A DNA stretch of 64,000 bases. It comes from Rhodospirillum sp. (GTDB taxonomy: Bacteria > Pseudomonadota > Alphaproteobacteria > Dongiales > Dongiaceae). A program made the position numbers and the translations under genes. This document shows, piece by piece, positions 25,113-36,743 of the stretch. Location: positions 62,001-126,000 of the forward strand of contig PNKY01000001.1 of NCBI GenBank assembly GCA_013822765.1. The letters run 5' to 3'. The notes beneath the pieces are model-generated. The model made no database searches. It was not told the DNA's origin and saw only the letters and a program-made list of their open reading frames with translations. How positions within the stretch are numbered: the stretch's first letter is position 1; each line of letters opens with the position of its first letter.

Positions 25113-26267
25113 GTGCTTCAGCCGGTGGGGACCGCGCGAGGGATCACGGAAAGCATGCCGACGGGCGACAAGACCACACGCAACTTAGTGCATGATGCGG
25201 CCGGCGATTCGGCCGCAACCGGCAGCGGCGAGATGTGGGGCGACCTGTTCCTCGCGCGCCTGGCGCCTGAGACCAAGTCCGGCCTTTCGCCGGCCCAGCT
25301 CGAGGACATCAAGCGGGTCGCGGCAGCGGTTGCACCTGGCCGCCATCGCGTCGATTGGCGCTTTAGCCTGCCGGCATCACTCGGCGGGAAACGTTTCTAC
25401 GGCGTCCTGCTGGCCGGCGCCGACCGGCGCGGCGCGCGGCGCCATGCGCAGGACCGGATGATGCGCCGGCAGTATCGCCGCCGCCCGGGCCGCTCGAACG
25501 TCCAGGCCCTGGCGGTCGGATTCGCGCTGGTGGCGCTAGTGTTGATGCTGCTGGCGGGGATCGTCCATGCCGACGAGACCAAGGTGGTTGGCATCGAAGG
25601 CGCCGACAACCGCACCCCGATCGAGACGGAGGTCTGGCCATGGACTGCGCTCGGCCGGATCAACCGCGAGATCGGCGGCCATTGCACCGGCGCGCTGATC
25701 GCGCCCGACCTGGTGCTGACGGCGGCGCATTGCCTCTACAATTTCAAGGACGAGCGTTGGACCATCCCGATGGAGGTCCATTTCGTCGCCGGTTATCACC
25801 GCGGCGACTATCGCGAGCATGCCCGGGCCGATGACTTCACGGTCTCGCCCAATTGGGTGCCCGACCGCGCCAAGGACGAATCCAACATCGGCAACGACTG
25901 GGCTCTGGTGCACCTCGAGCGCAGCCTGACCATCGAGCCGGTGCCGCTCAGCAGCCGCTCGTTCCAGCAGATGAAGCTGGCCGCCGCCGCCGGCGAACTC
26001 ACCATCGCCGGCTATAACGGCGACTACGCCGAGATCCTGACCGAGGACCACGGCTGCCAGCTGGTGGCCAAGGCGGAAGGCGGGCGGCTCTTGCTGCACG
26101 ACTGCGATGCCACCTTCGGCTCGTCGGGCGCACCGCTGCTGCTGGTGACGCCGGACAGCACCGAGATCATCGGCCTGCAGAGCGCGATCGTGGAACTGGA
26201 AGACGGCCGCAGCTTCGGCGCCGCGGTCCCGATCGAAGCCTTCCGCAAGGCGGCTCGGAGTCACTGA
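25113..26267 (+). CDS. Membrane-anchored trypsin-like serine protease with N-terminal cytoplasmic domain
   Basis: 384 residues from GTG 25113, which has GAGGGG five bases upstream; ATG 25155 is an alternative. Residues about 40-130 form a basic cytoplasmic domain of unknown function (WGDLFLARLAP, then an Arg-rich segment). One membrane helix lies at about 132-150, then an extracytoplasmic S1 protease domain. The catalytic triad is visible: His in TAAHC (near 208), Asp in NDWALVHL (near 268), Ser in ATFGSSGAPLLL (near 335). Target and trigger are unknown. The stop codon is three bases from the convergent nhaA stop. Confidence 0.82.
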   Translation: MLQPVGTARGITESMPTGDKTTRNLVHDAAGDSAATGSGEMWGDLFLARLAPETKSGLSPAQLEDIKRVAAAVAPGRHRVDWRFSLPASLGGKRFYGVLLAGADRRGARRHAQDRMMRRQYRRRPGRSNVQALAVGFALVALVLMLLAGIVHADETKVVGIEGADNRTPIETEVWPWTALGRINREIGGHCTGALIAPDLVLTAAHCLYNFKDERWTIPMEVHFVAGYHRGDYREHARADDFTVSPNWVPDRAKDESNIGNDWALVHLERSLTIEPVPLSSRSFQQMKLAAAAGELTIAGYNGDYAEILTEDHGCQLVAKAEGGRLLLHDCDATFGSSGAPLLLVTPDSTEIIGLQSAIVELEDGRSFGAAVPIEAFRKAARSH

Positions 26268-26270
26268 GCG

Positions 26271-27452
26271 TCACTGAGCGGTCGCCGCTCGGCGCCGCGT
26301 CGCGATCGTCAGCACCAAAAGGCCCATGAGCGCCGACAGGATCGAGCCCCCGATCACGCCCAGGCGCATCTCGACGACGTGTTCGGGGTCGGGAAAGGCC
26401 AGGCCGCCGATGAACAGGCTCATGGTGAAGCCGATGCCGGTGAGGATCGCGACGCCGTAGGTCTCGGCCCAGCCCGCGCCCTCTGGCAGGCGGGCGATAC
26501 CGGAAACACGCGCCAATGCCACGGCGGCCATCACGCCGACCTGCTTGCCGATGAACAGGCCCAGTGCCACGCCCAGCGTGACCGGGGCGGCGATCGTCTC
26601 CCACGTCAGGCCGGTCAGCGTCACGCCGGCATTGGCGAAGGCGAAGGCCGGCATGATCGCGAAGGCGACCCATGGATGCAAAGCGTGGATGCAGCGCTTG
26701 GCGAGAGAATGTTCGTCGCCGCTCGGCGAGCGCAGCGGGACGCACAGCCCGACGATGGTGCCGGCCAGTGTCGCGTGCACACCCGATTCCAGCACGCAAG
26801 CCCAGACATAGATGCCCACCAGCACATAGGCGGCGAGGCGCTGCACCCCAAGGCGGTTCATGAGGACAAGGATCGCGATGCCGATCGAGGCAAGGCCGAG
26901 CGCCAGCATCGACAGGTCGGCGGTGTAGAAGATGGCGATGATGATGATGGCGCCGAGGTCGTCGATGATCGCGAGTGCGAGCAGAAAGATCTTCAGGCTC
27001 TCGGGTACCCGGTTGCCGAGCAGGCTGACCACGCCCATGGCGAACGCAATGTCGGTGGCTGCCGGGATCGCCCAGCCGCGCAGCGTTTCCGGCGCGCCGG
27101 CGTTGAACAGGACATAAACCAGCGCGGGCGCCGCTACGCCGCCGGTCGCGGCGATCGCCGGCAGGGCCGCCTGGCGCGGGCTCGAGAGCTCGCCCTCGAT
27201 CAGCTCGCGCTTGATCTCGAGGCCGACCAGGAAAAAGAAGATCGCCATCAGCCCGTCGTTGATCCAGTGGCCCAGCGACTTGTCGAGCCCGAGATCGCCC
27301 AGCTTCAGGCTGACGTGCAGCTCGAAGAACCGCAGATAGTGGTCGGTCAACGGCGAGTTGGTGAGGATGAAGGCCAGCGCTGCTGCCGCCAGCAGCACCA
27401 CGCCGCCCGCCGCCTGATGGCGCAAAAATTCGCGGATCGCGGAAAGTGCCAA
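26271..27452 (-). CDS. nhaA: Na+/H+ antiporter NhaA
   Basis: 393 residues and about 12 membrane helices, the normal NhaA size. It exchanges external protons for internal sodium in the inner membrane. GHWINDGLMAIFFFLVGLEIKRE near residues 60-83 is the family signature, and the paired Asp residues of the ion site lie in ATDIAFAMG and LAIIDDLGAI. The start is TTG 27452, supported by AGGGGAG eight bases upstream and by the lack of any in-frame ATG before the first helix. Confidence 0.95.
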   Translation of the reverse strand: MALSAIREFLRHQAAGGVVLLAAAALAFILTNSPLTDHYLRFFELHVSLKLGDLGLDKSLGHWINDGLMAIFFFLVGLEIKRELIEGELSSPRQAALPAIAATGGVAAPALVYVLFNAGAPETLRGWAIPAATDIAFAMGVVSLLGNRVPESLKIFLLALAIIDDLGAIIIIAIFYTADLSMLALGLASIGIAILVLMNRLGVQRLAAYVLVGIYVWACVLESGVHATLAGTIVGLCVPLRSPSGDEHSLAKRCIHALHPWVAFAIMPAFAFANAGVTLTGLTWETIAAPVTLGVALGLFIGKQVGVMAAVALARVSGIARLPEGAGWAETYGVAILTGIGFTMSLFIGGLAFPDPEHVVEMRLGVIGGSILSALMGLLVLTIATRRRAATAQ

Positions 27453-27564
27453 ACGCGCGTCTCCCCTGTTCTGAATCGAACATGGACAGTCGCGGTGGGC
27501 GATTCAAATGAAACCGGAGGCGTCCCTCTGCCCGTCGTCGCCGCCGGTGACGAAGGGGGGCGCG

Positions 27565-27774
27565 CTATCCCGCCTTGCGCCGCCGTGCGGGTGCGGCGAG
27601 GGCGAGGTCAAGCTGCGAACCCTGCCGGCGGGCGCTGGGCGCAGCCGGGCTGGGTGCCGGCGGACGCGCCACCAGGGCGGCGCGGACCAGATCGCCGGTG
27701 CCGCCGAACAGCGGGCGGGGGGCAAGATCGGCCCGCAAGCCAAACGATCCGAGCGGACGATCGATCAGGAACAT
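27565..27774 (-). CDS. Small hypothetical protein downstream of a membrane mini-protein
   Basis: 69 residues from ATG 27774, seven bases after the stop of the 30-residue frame upstream. The start MFLIDRPLGSFG, a central LFGGTGDLVRAALVARPP and a Pro/Ala/Arg-rich end are visible. I recognise no family. Overlapping plus-strand frames of similar length exist, so this is tentative; the coupling to the upstream frame is its main support. Confidence 0.4.
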   Translation of the reverse strand: MFLIDRPLGSFGLRADLAPRPLFGGTGDLVRAALVARPPAPSPAAPSARRQGSQLDLALAAPARRRKAG

Positions 27775-27781
27775 GGGAGTC

Positions 27782-27874
27782 TCAGCTCGCCAGGAGGCTG
27801 GGGGAAATCGCGATCAGGAGCATGATGGCGGCGAACGCGGCACCCTCGAGCACGTGAGCGGCATAAGCGGACAT
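27782..27874 (-). CDS. 30-residue single-helix membrane protein (candidate small gene)
   Basis: ATG 27874 has GGGAG nine bases upstream. The 30 codons encode MSAYAAHVLEGAAFAA followed by IMLLIAISPSLLAS, an almost perfect single membrane helix, then TGA. It is followed after seven bases by the 69-residue frame, suggesting a two-gene unit between hspQ and nhaA. Function is unknown. Confidence 0.5.
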   Translation of the reverse strand: MSAYAAHVLEGAAFAAIMLLIAISPSLLAS

Positions 27875-27985
27875 GGATCCAATCTCCCAATTTGATCGCT
27901 ATTCGTTCTTTTTATGTTCTCATTTCAGGGTGAAGTCAAGCGGAACGTAGGAGATTGGCTCACGATTTCGGTTAGTTTGGGCCGG

Positions 27986-28303
27986 CTAGTTCGGCTTGAT
28001 GGATTTCAGCCGGTAGGCGCCTTCGACCGGGCCCACGAACATCTCGGGCACCATCGGGTGGCGGCACGGCTTCCCGGTCTCGTCCGGCAGCAGGTTCTGC
28101 TCCGAGACATAGGCGACATAAGTGGTGCGGTCGTTCTCGGCCAGCAGGTGATAGAAGGGCTGGTCCTTGTGCGGCCGGATCTCCTCGGGGATCGAGGTCA
28201 GCCATTCCTCGGTGTTGTTGAACACCGGGTCGACGTCATAGACCACGCCCCGGAACGGATAGACCCGGTGGCGCACCACGTCGCCGATCTTGAATTTCGC
28301 CAT
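27986..28303 (-). CDS. hspQ: Heat-shock protein HspQ
   Basis: 105 residues from ATG 28303 (MAKFKIGDVVRHRVYPFRG). HspQ is a small DNA- and protein-binding protein known in enterobacteria as a specificity factor for Lon protease and a hemimethylated-DNA binder. The conserved blocks VFNNTEEWLTSIPEEIRP, KDQPFYHLLAEN and YVAYVSEQNLLPDE are all present. An ATG at 28327 would add eight residues; neither start has a clear ribosome site, and the shorter matches family starts. It is divergent from the MoxR gene. Confidence 0.93.
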   Translation of the reverse strand: MAKFKIGDVVRHRVYPFRGVVYDVDPVFNNTEEWLTSIPEEIRPHKDQPFYHLLAENDRTTYVAYVSEQNLLPDETGKPCRHPMVPEMFVGPVEGAYRLKSIKPN

Positions 28304-28407
28304 GCGGGCATAATGCGACTCGGCCATGCGCCACTTTGGCCCGCCGCAGTGGTTTGGATCAAGCCGACCGCGCTGCTATGGTCCGCTCGTCCCTTCGAGA
28401 GGATTGC

Positions 28408-29262
<855 letters not shown>

Positions 29263-29272
29263 AGCGGCGCCA

Positions 29273-30457
29273 ATGTTCGCCGGCTTCGTCAATGCGCTGC
29301 GCAACGAAGGCGTCAAGGTTTCGCTGCTGGAATACCTGACGCTGCTGAACGGCCTCAAAGCGCAGGTCGCGCTGTTCGACGTCGAGGATTTCTACTTCCT
29401 GGCGCGCGCCAGCCTGGTGAAGGACGAGCGGCTGATCGATCGGTTCGACCGGGTGTTCGCGCTCTATTTCCGCGGGCTGCAGGCGGTGCATGGCGCAACT
29501 CTCGCCGATATCCCGGAGGAGTGGCTGAAGCAGCTGGCCGAGCGGTTCCTCACCGAAGAGGAGCGCGCGGCGATCGAGCGCCTGGGCGGGCTCGAGAAGC
29601 TGCTGGAGACCCTGCGCCAGCGCCTGATGGAGCAGCAGGGCCGGCACGAGGGCGGCTCGAAATGGATCGGCACCGCCGGCACCTCGCCGTTTGGCGCCTA
29701 TGGCGACAATCCGGAAGGCGTGCGCATCGGCCAGGCCGGCTCGCGCCGGCGCAGGGCGGTCAAGGTGTGGGACAAGCGGGAGTTCCGCGATCTCGACGGC
29801 GAGGTCGAACTCGGCACGCGCACGCTGAAGCTGGCGTTGCGCCGTTTGCGCCGCTGGGCGCGCGAGGGCGAAGCCAGCGAACTCGACCTCGGCGGCACCA
29901 TCCACGCCACGGCGGCCAATGGCGGCTGCCTCGACCTGCAGATGCGGCCCGAGCGCCACAACAAGGTGAAGGTGCTGCTGCTGCTCGACATCGGCGGGTC
30001 GATGGACGACTTCATCGAGGAATCGGCGCAGCTGTTCTCCGCCGCGCGGGCGGAGTTCAAGCATCTCGAGACGTTCTATTTCCACAACTGTCCCTATGAG
30101 GGGCTGTGGCGCAACAACCGTCGCCGCCACGACCAGGTGACGCCGACGGTTGAGATGATGAACACCTATGGCCCCGACTGGAAGCTGATCTTCGTCGGCG
30201 ACGCCACCATGAGTCCCTACGAGATCACCGAGCCCGGCGGCAGCGTCGAGCATTGGAACGCGGAATCCGGCACGGTCTGGATGACGCGCCTGCTGAAACG
30301 GTTCCGGAACGCGATCTGGATCAATCCGCGCGATCCGCGCGCGTGGGAGGGCACCAGCTCCGCGCGCCTGATGCGGCAGCTGATGGAGGGCCGCATGTAC
30401 CCCCTGACTCTCGATGGGCTGGAAGCGGGATTGAAGGAGCTGCAGCGCGGCCGCTAG
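29273..30457 (+). CDS. VWA-domain protein, CoxE-like partner of MoxR
   Basis: 394 residues, 10 bases after the MoxR gene. The N-terminal half is helical and charged. The C-terminal half is a VWA domain with the metal-adhesion motif LLDIGGSMDDF near residue 240 (DxGGS rather than the usual DxSGS, as in CoxE relatives) and FVGDATMSPYEI near 310. It is likely the cochaperone that links the MoxR ATPase to its client. Confidence 0.92.
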   Translation: MFAGFVNALRNEGVKVSLLEYLTLLNGLKAQVALFDVEDFYFLARASLVKDERLIDRFDRVFALYFRGLQAVHGATLADIPEEWLKQLAERFLTEEERAAIERLGGLEKLLETLRQRLMEQQGRHEGGSKWIGTAGTSPFGAYGDNPEGVRIGQAGSRRRRAVKVWDKREFRDLDGEVELGTRTLKLALRRLRRWAREGEASELDLGGTIHATAANGGCLDLQMRPERHNKVKVLLLLDIGGSMDDFIEESAQLFSAARAEFKHLETFYFHNCPYEGLWRNNRRRHDQVTPTVEMMNTYGPDWKLIFVGDATMSPYEITEPGGSVEHWNAESGTVWMTRLLKRFRNAIWINPRDPRAWEGTSSARLMRQLMEGRMYPLTLDGLEAGLKELQRGR

Positions 30458-30565
30458 AGCCGATGCATAAAATTTTAGACAAAACAGCGGCAATCTGGAC
30501 TCAACGGACGCGTCGGCCTTCGTCATGTCAGACAAATAAAAGAAGCACAGTTCGTACAAGCCTGT

Positions 30566-30587
30566 GTGAGACAAAGTCGAATCTCAC
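30566..30587. promoter_or_regulatory. Inverted repeat upstream of the MHYT kinase gene
   Basis: GTGAGA (30566-30571) and TCTCAC (30582-30587) are inverted copies ten bases apart, within an AT-richer 195-base gap that precedes the kinase gene. It may be an operator. The arms are short, so chance is possible. Confidence 0.3.
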
Positions 30588-30652
30588 CAGCATGTGCGAA
30601 AGTTATCGGCCCATTTACGCTTCTTTCATCCGAATACCTTGAAATCGTTTCC

Positions 30653-32218
30653 ATGATAAAGGTTCTCAACTGCATCACGGGGCAGCACAGCATCGCGTTG
30701 GTCCTGCTCGCCGCCGCGGTCTGCGCCTTCGGGTCTTTTACCGCGCTCAGCCTGCTCGCCCGGGCGCGCGACAAGAAGACCAGCGAGATCGACGGGCGCT
30801 GGCTGGTGGCCGCCTCGGCGGTGGCCGGCGCCGCGGTGTGGAGCACGCATTTCGTCGCGATGCTGGCGTACGATCCGTCTTCTCTGCAGCTTGGCTATGA
30901 TTTCGGCCTGACGATCTTGTCGATCGCGATCGCAATGATCGTGACCTTTGCCGGATTCTCGATCGTTCTCTATATGCGCGATGCCCTGCTCGGCGGCGCG
31001 GTGTTCGGCGTGGCCATCGCAACCATGCATTTCACCGGCATGGCCGCGTTGTCGGCGCCGGCTACCTTCGACTGGGACCTGGTCTATGTCGTAGCCTCGA
31101 TCGTGATCGGCATGGTGTTCGGTGCCCTGGCGTTGCGGGTCTTCGCCAACGGCCGTGGCTGGCGCGCCGCCCTGAACGGCACCAACGTGATGTGCCTGGC
31201 GATCGCGGGCATGCATTTCACCGCCATGTCGGCGCTCACCCTGGTTCCCGACCCCGTCATCATCGTGCCCGATGACAGCGTGATGGCGCCAGCCTGGCTG
31301 GCGGTCACCGTGGCGGCGGTGATGGGCATGATCATCATTCTCGGCCTGGTCGCGGCCGTCACGGATCATCACCTGGCAAGCCGTACGGTGCAGGAGGCGG
31401 AACGCCTTCGTGCCCATGTCGCGGAGCTGGAAGCCACCAAGCAGGAACTGCAGGCGACTGCTGACAACCTGACCCGTGCGCTCGATGCCGCCGCCGCCGC
31501 CAGCCAGGCGAAGTCGCAGTTCCTTGCCACCATGAGCCACGAATTGCGCACGCCACTCAATGCCATCATCGGTTTCTCCGAGCTGCTGAAGGGCGAACTG
31601 TTCGGCCCGATCGGCGACGCGCGCTACAAGGGCTACGTCAACGACGTGCACCGCAGCGGCAAGCACCTGCTGGCGCTGGTCAACGACGTGCTGGACTTCT
31701 CCAAGATCGACGCGGGCCACCTGACCTTGCAGGAGGACCAGATCGAGATCCGCGAGACGCTGGCGACGTCGCTGCGCATGGTCGCGGGCCAGGCGGACAG
31801 CAACGGCGTCGCCATCGAGCAGGAAATCGCGCGCGATCTGCCGATCCTGCGCGCGGACGAACGGCGGGTGCGCCAGATCCTGCTCAATCTGCTGTCCAAC
31901 GCGGTCAAGTTCACGCCGCGCGGCGGCACCGTGCGCCTGATCGCCTTTGTCGACGAACGCGAGTTCGTGGTGCAGGTCGCCGACACCGGCATCGGCATGG
32001 CCAAGGAAGACATCCCGCGCGCCCTCGAGCGCTTCGGGCAGCTCGACAGCGACCTCAACCGCAAATACGAAGGCACCGGCCTCGGCCTGCCGCTGACCAA
32101 GAAGCTGGCGGAGCTGCATGGCGGCCGCCTGGAGATCGAGAGCGAGCTGTGCGTCGGCACCAAGGTGACCGTGGCCTTCCCGGCCGAGCGCCTGATCGAG
32201 CAACCCGCCGCGGCCTAG
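30653..32218 (+). CDS. MHYT-domain sensor histidine kinase (PleC-like)
   Basis: 521 residues from ATG 30653, which opens directly into the first helix. Seven membrane helices (to about residue 250) carry MHYT-type His/Met motifs: STHFVAMLAY, ATMHFTGMAAL and GMHFTAMSAL. In this family they are proposed to bind copper and sense oxygen, CO or NO. A short coiled coil leads to a HisKA domain with FLATMSHELRTPLNAIIGF (phospho-His) and GELFGPIG typical of PleC/DivJ relatives, then a HATPase with NLLSNAVKFTPRGG and GTGLGLPLTKKL. No receiver domain and no response regulator are adjacent, so it is an orphan kinase. Confidence 0.92.
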   Translation: MIKVLNCITGQHSIALVLLAAAVCAFGSFTALSLLARARDKKTSEIDGRWLVAASAVAGAAVWSTHFVAMLAYDPSSLQLGYDFGLTILSIAIAMIVTFAGFSIVLYMRDALLGGAVFGVAIATMHFTGMAALSAPATFDWDLVYVVASIVIGMVFGALALRVFANGRGWRAALNGTNVMCLAIAGMHFTAMSALTLVPDPVIIVPDDSVMAPAWLAVTVAAVMGMIIILGLVAAVTDHHLASRTVQEAERLRAHVAELEATKQELQATADNLTRALDAAAAASQAKSQFLATMSHELRTPLNAIIGFSELLKGELFGPIGDARYKGYVNDVHRSGKHLLALVNDVLDFSKIDAGHLTLQEDQIEIRETLATSLRMVAGQADSNGVAIEQEIARDLPILRADERRVRQILLNLLSNAVKFTPRGGTVRLIAFVDEREFVVQVADTGIGMAKEDIPRALERFGQLDSDLNRKYEGTGLGLPLTKKLAELHGGRLEIESELCVGTKVTVAFPAERLIEQPAAA

Positions 32219-32308
32219 AACCCCGTTAACTCCTCGCTAACCATGATCTTCACAGGTCGTAAAGCTGTGCAGCCCTAGCATTGGGGTTTCGCAAGCGGAG
32301 ACGGCTTG

Positions 32309-33376
32309 GTGCCGGATACATCGCAACCTGACAGCTCGACCAACGCGCCGCCACGGCTGAAGCCGGGGGCGAAGCGCATCAGTCTGGCGCTGCAGGGCGG
32401 CGGGTCGCATGGCGCCTTCACCTGGGGCGTGATGCACCGGCTGATGAGCGAGCCGCTGATCTATATCGACGGCATCAGCGGCACCAGCGCCGGGGCCATG
32501 AACGCGGTGGTATTTGCCGACGGCTTCCTCAAAGGCCGGCGGCAGGGCGCCATCGACGGTCTGGAGCAGTTCTGGGGCAGCGTGGCCGATCTGGCCGGCA
32601 TGCCGCGCAGCATCATGCGGGGCATCCCAGGGATCAGCGACGGCTGGGCGGTCGACAACGACCCCGCCTTCATGATGCTCGATATCATGACCCGCATCTG
32701 GTCGCCGGCGCAGCTCAACCCCATGAAGGTGAACCCGCTGCGCGACCTGCTGGAGAAGCAGGTGGATTTCGGCGGCCTGCAGGCGCGGCCGGACGTGAAG
32801 CTGTTCGTCACCGCCTCCAACGTGCGCACCTGCAAGTCGCGGCTGTTCCGCACGCCGGAGCTCACCGCCGATACGCTGATGGCGTCCGCCTGCCTGCCGT
32901 TCCTGTTCGAGGCGGTGGAGATCGACGGCGAGTTCTATTGGGACGGCGGCTATCTCGGCAATCCGGCGATCTATCCGCTGATCCACGAATGCTCGTCGAG
33001 CGACGTGGTGATCGTGCAGATCAACCCACTGACGCGCAACGAGGTGCCGACGACCTCGCGCGACATCCTCAACCGCATCAACGAGATGACCTTCAACGCC
33101 AGCCTGGTGCGCGAGATGGCGGGCATCGCCACCATCACGAACCTGGTGGAGACCGGGAAGCTGAACGCCGACCGCTACACCGCGGTGCGGTTCCACCAGA
33201 TCAGCGCCGAGACCGAGCTCGCGAAGATGGGTGCGCTCAGCAAGGTGAACACCGAGCGCTCGTTCCTGCAGCACCTGCACGGCCTCGGCTACGAGACCGC
33301 GGACCGCTGGCTCAGGGACAACTTCCAGCGCATCGGCTGGGAAAGCACGGTCGACGTGCTGGAGAAATATCTCTAG
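32309..33376 (+). CDS. Patatin-like phospholipase
   Basis: 355 residues from GTG 32309, eight bases after GGAG; TTG 32306 is possible. The oxyanion loop LQGGGSHGAF lies near residue 28, the nucleophile elbow GTSAGA near 58 and the catalytic dyad Asp in WDGGYLGNP near 210. These proteins hydrolyse acyl lipids. There is no signal peptide, so it acts in the cytoplasm or at the inner membrane face. The longer-than-minimal C-terminal extension is normal for this bacterial group. It is convergent with the SulP gene, with three bases between them. Confidence 0.93.
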   Translation: MPDTSQPDSSTNAPPRLKPGAKRISLALQGGGSHGAFTWGVMHRLMSEPLIYIDGISGTSAGAMNAVVFADGFLKGRRQGAIDGLEQFWGSVADLAGMPRSIMRGIPGISDGWAVDNDPAFMMLDIMTRIWSPAQLNPMKVNPLRDLLEKQVDFGGLQARPDVKLFVTASNVRTCKSRLFRTPELTADTLMASACLPFLFEAVEIDGEFYWDGGYLGNPAIYPLIHECSSSDVVIVQINPLTRNEVPTTSRDILNRINEMTFNASLVREMAGIATITNLVETGKLNADRYTAVRFHQISAETELAKMGALSKVNTERSFLQHLHGLGYETADRWLRDNFQRIGWESTVDVLEKYL

Positions 33377-33379
33377 CGC

Positions 33380-35098
33380 CTATTCCGGCGTAGCCGGCTT
33401 CTCCAGCGCCTTGTGCGCGGCCGCGAGGGCGTCCTCCAGCTTCGGTTTGTAGCGGACCGCTGGCGGGCGCACGCCTTGCGCCAGCAGCACATGTCGGATC
33501 GAAGCAGTGGCGCCGCTGATATAGAGCGCGCCGCCTCGGCGGGCGATCTTGCGTGCGAAGCCCTCGATGGTGGCGGCGGCGGTGGAATCGAACACCGAAA
33601 CGCCGGTGAAATCGATGATATAGGCCTTCGGATGCTCGCCAATGCGCTCGAGCGCGGCAGCCACGCTGGCGGCGGCGCCGAAGAAGAAGGCGCCGGAAAT
33701 CCGGTAGACGACAACGTTCGGATCGGTCGCAACGGTGGAATCGTAGCGGGTACGGCGGTCGCCGTTTTCCTGGTCCGGCCTGTCAGGCGCGATCATCGGC
33801 TGCGGATGCTCGACCTCGACCGCCTGGGCCATGCGATGCAGGAACAACAGCGCGCCGATCCCGAAGCCGACCAGGATGCCTTCGGTCAGATCGCGGAACA
33901 CCACCAACAGGAAGGTCGCGAACAGCACCACCGCGTCGCCGCGCGAGGCCCGCACCAAGGTGGCGAAGGCGTGGCGTTCCGCCATGTTCCAGGCGACGAC
34001 CGCGAGCACGGCGCCGAGCGCGGCGAGCGGGATATAGGAGGCGAGCGGCGCCGCCACCGCCATGAACAGCAGAATGAACAGCGCATGCAGCATGCCGGAG
34101 ACCGGCCCGCGCGCGCCGGCGCGCACATTGGTGGCGGTGCGCGCGATCGTGCCGGTGACGCAGATGCCGCCGAACAAGGCGGAGGCCATGTTGGCGATGC
34201 CCTGCGCCACCAGTTCGCAATTGGAGCGATGACGCCGCCCGGTCATGCTGTCGGCGACGACGGCTGACAACAGGCTCTCGATCCCGCCCAGCAGGGCGAA
34301 GGACAGCGCCGCGGGCAAGACCGCGGTGATCTTCTCGATCGAGAAGGCAGGGAGCGCTGGCATCGGCAGGGAGTGGGGAACCTCGCCGAAGCGCGTGCCG
34401 ATGGTCTCGACCGGAAGATGCAGCAGCCAGGCGGTCGCCGAAGCCAGCCCCACGGCGATCAGATAGCCCGGCCAGTGCGGACGGAACCGGCGGACCGCTA
34501 AAATCGCTGCGATCGACAGCAACGCCAGCGCTGCCGCTGACGGGTTGAAGGTCGGCAGCGCCGCCGCCAGGGCCTGCAGCTTTGGGACGAACGGGCCCGG
34601 CTCCGCGCCGGCGAGGGTCAAGCCCAGCAGTTCCTTGAGCTGGCTGGCGAGGATGATGACAGCGATCCCGGCGGTGAACCCGACGGTCACCGGATAGGGA
34701 ATGTATTTGATGAAGGTGCCGAGCCGCAGCAGTCCGATGGCGAGCAGGATGATCCCGGAGAGGAACGTCGCCAGGAGCAAGCCGTCGATGCCGTGCTGCA
34801 TGACGGTGGCGGCCACCAGCACGATGAAAGCGCCCGCCGGCCCGCCGATCTGGAACCGGCTGCCGCCGAGCGCGGAGATGATGAACCCGCCGATGATCGC
34901 GGTATAGAGCCCGCGATCGGGCGTCACACCGGACGCGATGGCGATCGCCATGGAGAGCGGCAGCGCGACGATGGCGACGGTGAGGCCGGAGACCGCGTCG
35001 GCCTTGAGGTCGGCGAAGCGATAGCCCTCGCGCAGGACGGTGGCGAGCTTGGGCGTGAACAGCTCAATGAACGTTGGCTGACGGACGGCGGCGGTCAT
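33380..35098 (-). CDS. SulP-family anion transporter with STAS domain
   Basis: 572 residues: about 12-14 membrane helices (to about 430) and a C-terminal STAS domain (about 455-560) with IIDFTGVSVFDSTAAATIEG. SulP proteins carry sulfate, bicarbonate, nitrate or dicarboxylates; the anion cannot be told from sequence. The N-terminal LKADAVSGLTVAIVALPLSMA is the typical opening. A GGAG site lies ten bases before ATG 35098. No carbonic anhydrase or sulfate assimilation genes are nearby. Confidence 0.93.
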   Translation of the reverse strand: MTAAVRQPTFIELFTPKLATVLREGYRFADLKADAVSGLTVAIVALPLSMAIAIASGVTPDRGLYTAIIGGFIISALGGSRFQIGGPAGAFIVLVAATVMQHGIDGLLLATFLSGIILLAIGLLRLGTFIKYIPYPVTVGFTAGIAVIILASQLKELLGLTLAGAEPGPFVPKLQALAAALPTFNPSAAALALLSIAAILAVRRFRPHWPGYLIAVGLASATAWLLHLPVETIGTRFGEVPHSLPMPALPAFSIEKITAVLPAALSFALLGGIESLLSAVVADSMTGRRHRSNCELVAQGIANMASALFGGICVTGTIARTATNVRAGARGPVSGMLHALFILLFMAVAAPLASYIPLAALGAVLAVVAWNMAERHAFATLVRASRGDAVVLFATFLLVVFRDLTEGILVGFGIGALLFLHRMAQAVEVEHPQPMIAPDRPDQENGDRRTRYDSTVATDPNVVVYRISGAFFFGAAASVAAALERIGEHPKAYIIDFTGVSVFDSTAAATIEGFARKIARRGGALYISGATASIRHVLLAQGVRPPAVRYKPKLEDALAAAHKALEKPATPE

Positions 35099-35198
35099 GA
35101 AAGCGATTGCTCCGGATACCGCGCCCCCGACGCGGCTAGGCCGACGCTAGAGGTTGGGGCGCCGCCGTTCCAGTGCGATGTTGACGCACAGCGAAGGA

Positions 35199-36739
<1,541 letters not shown>

Positions 36740-36743
<4 letters not shown>

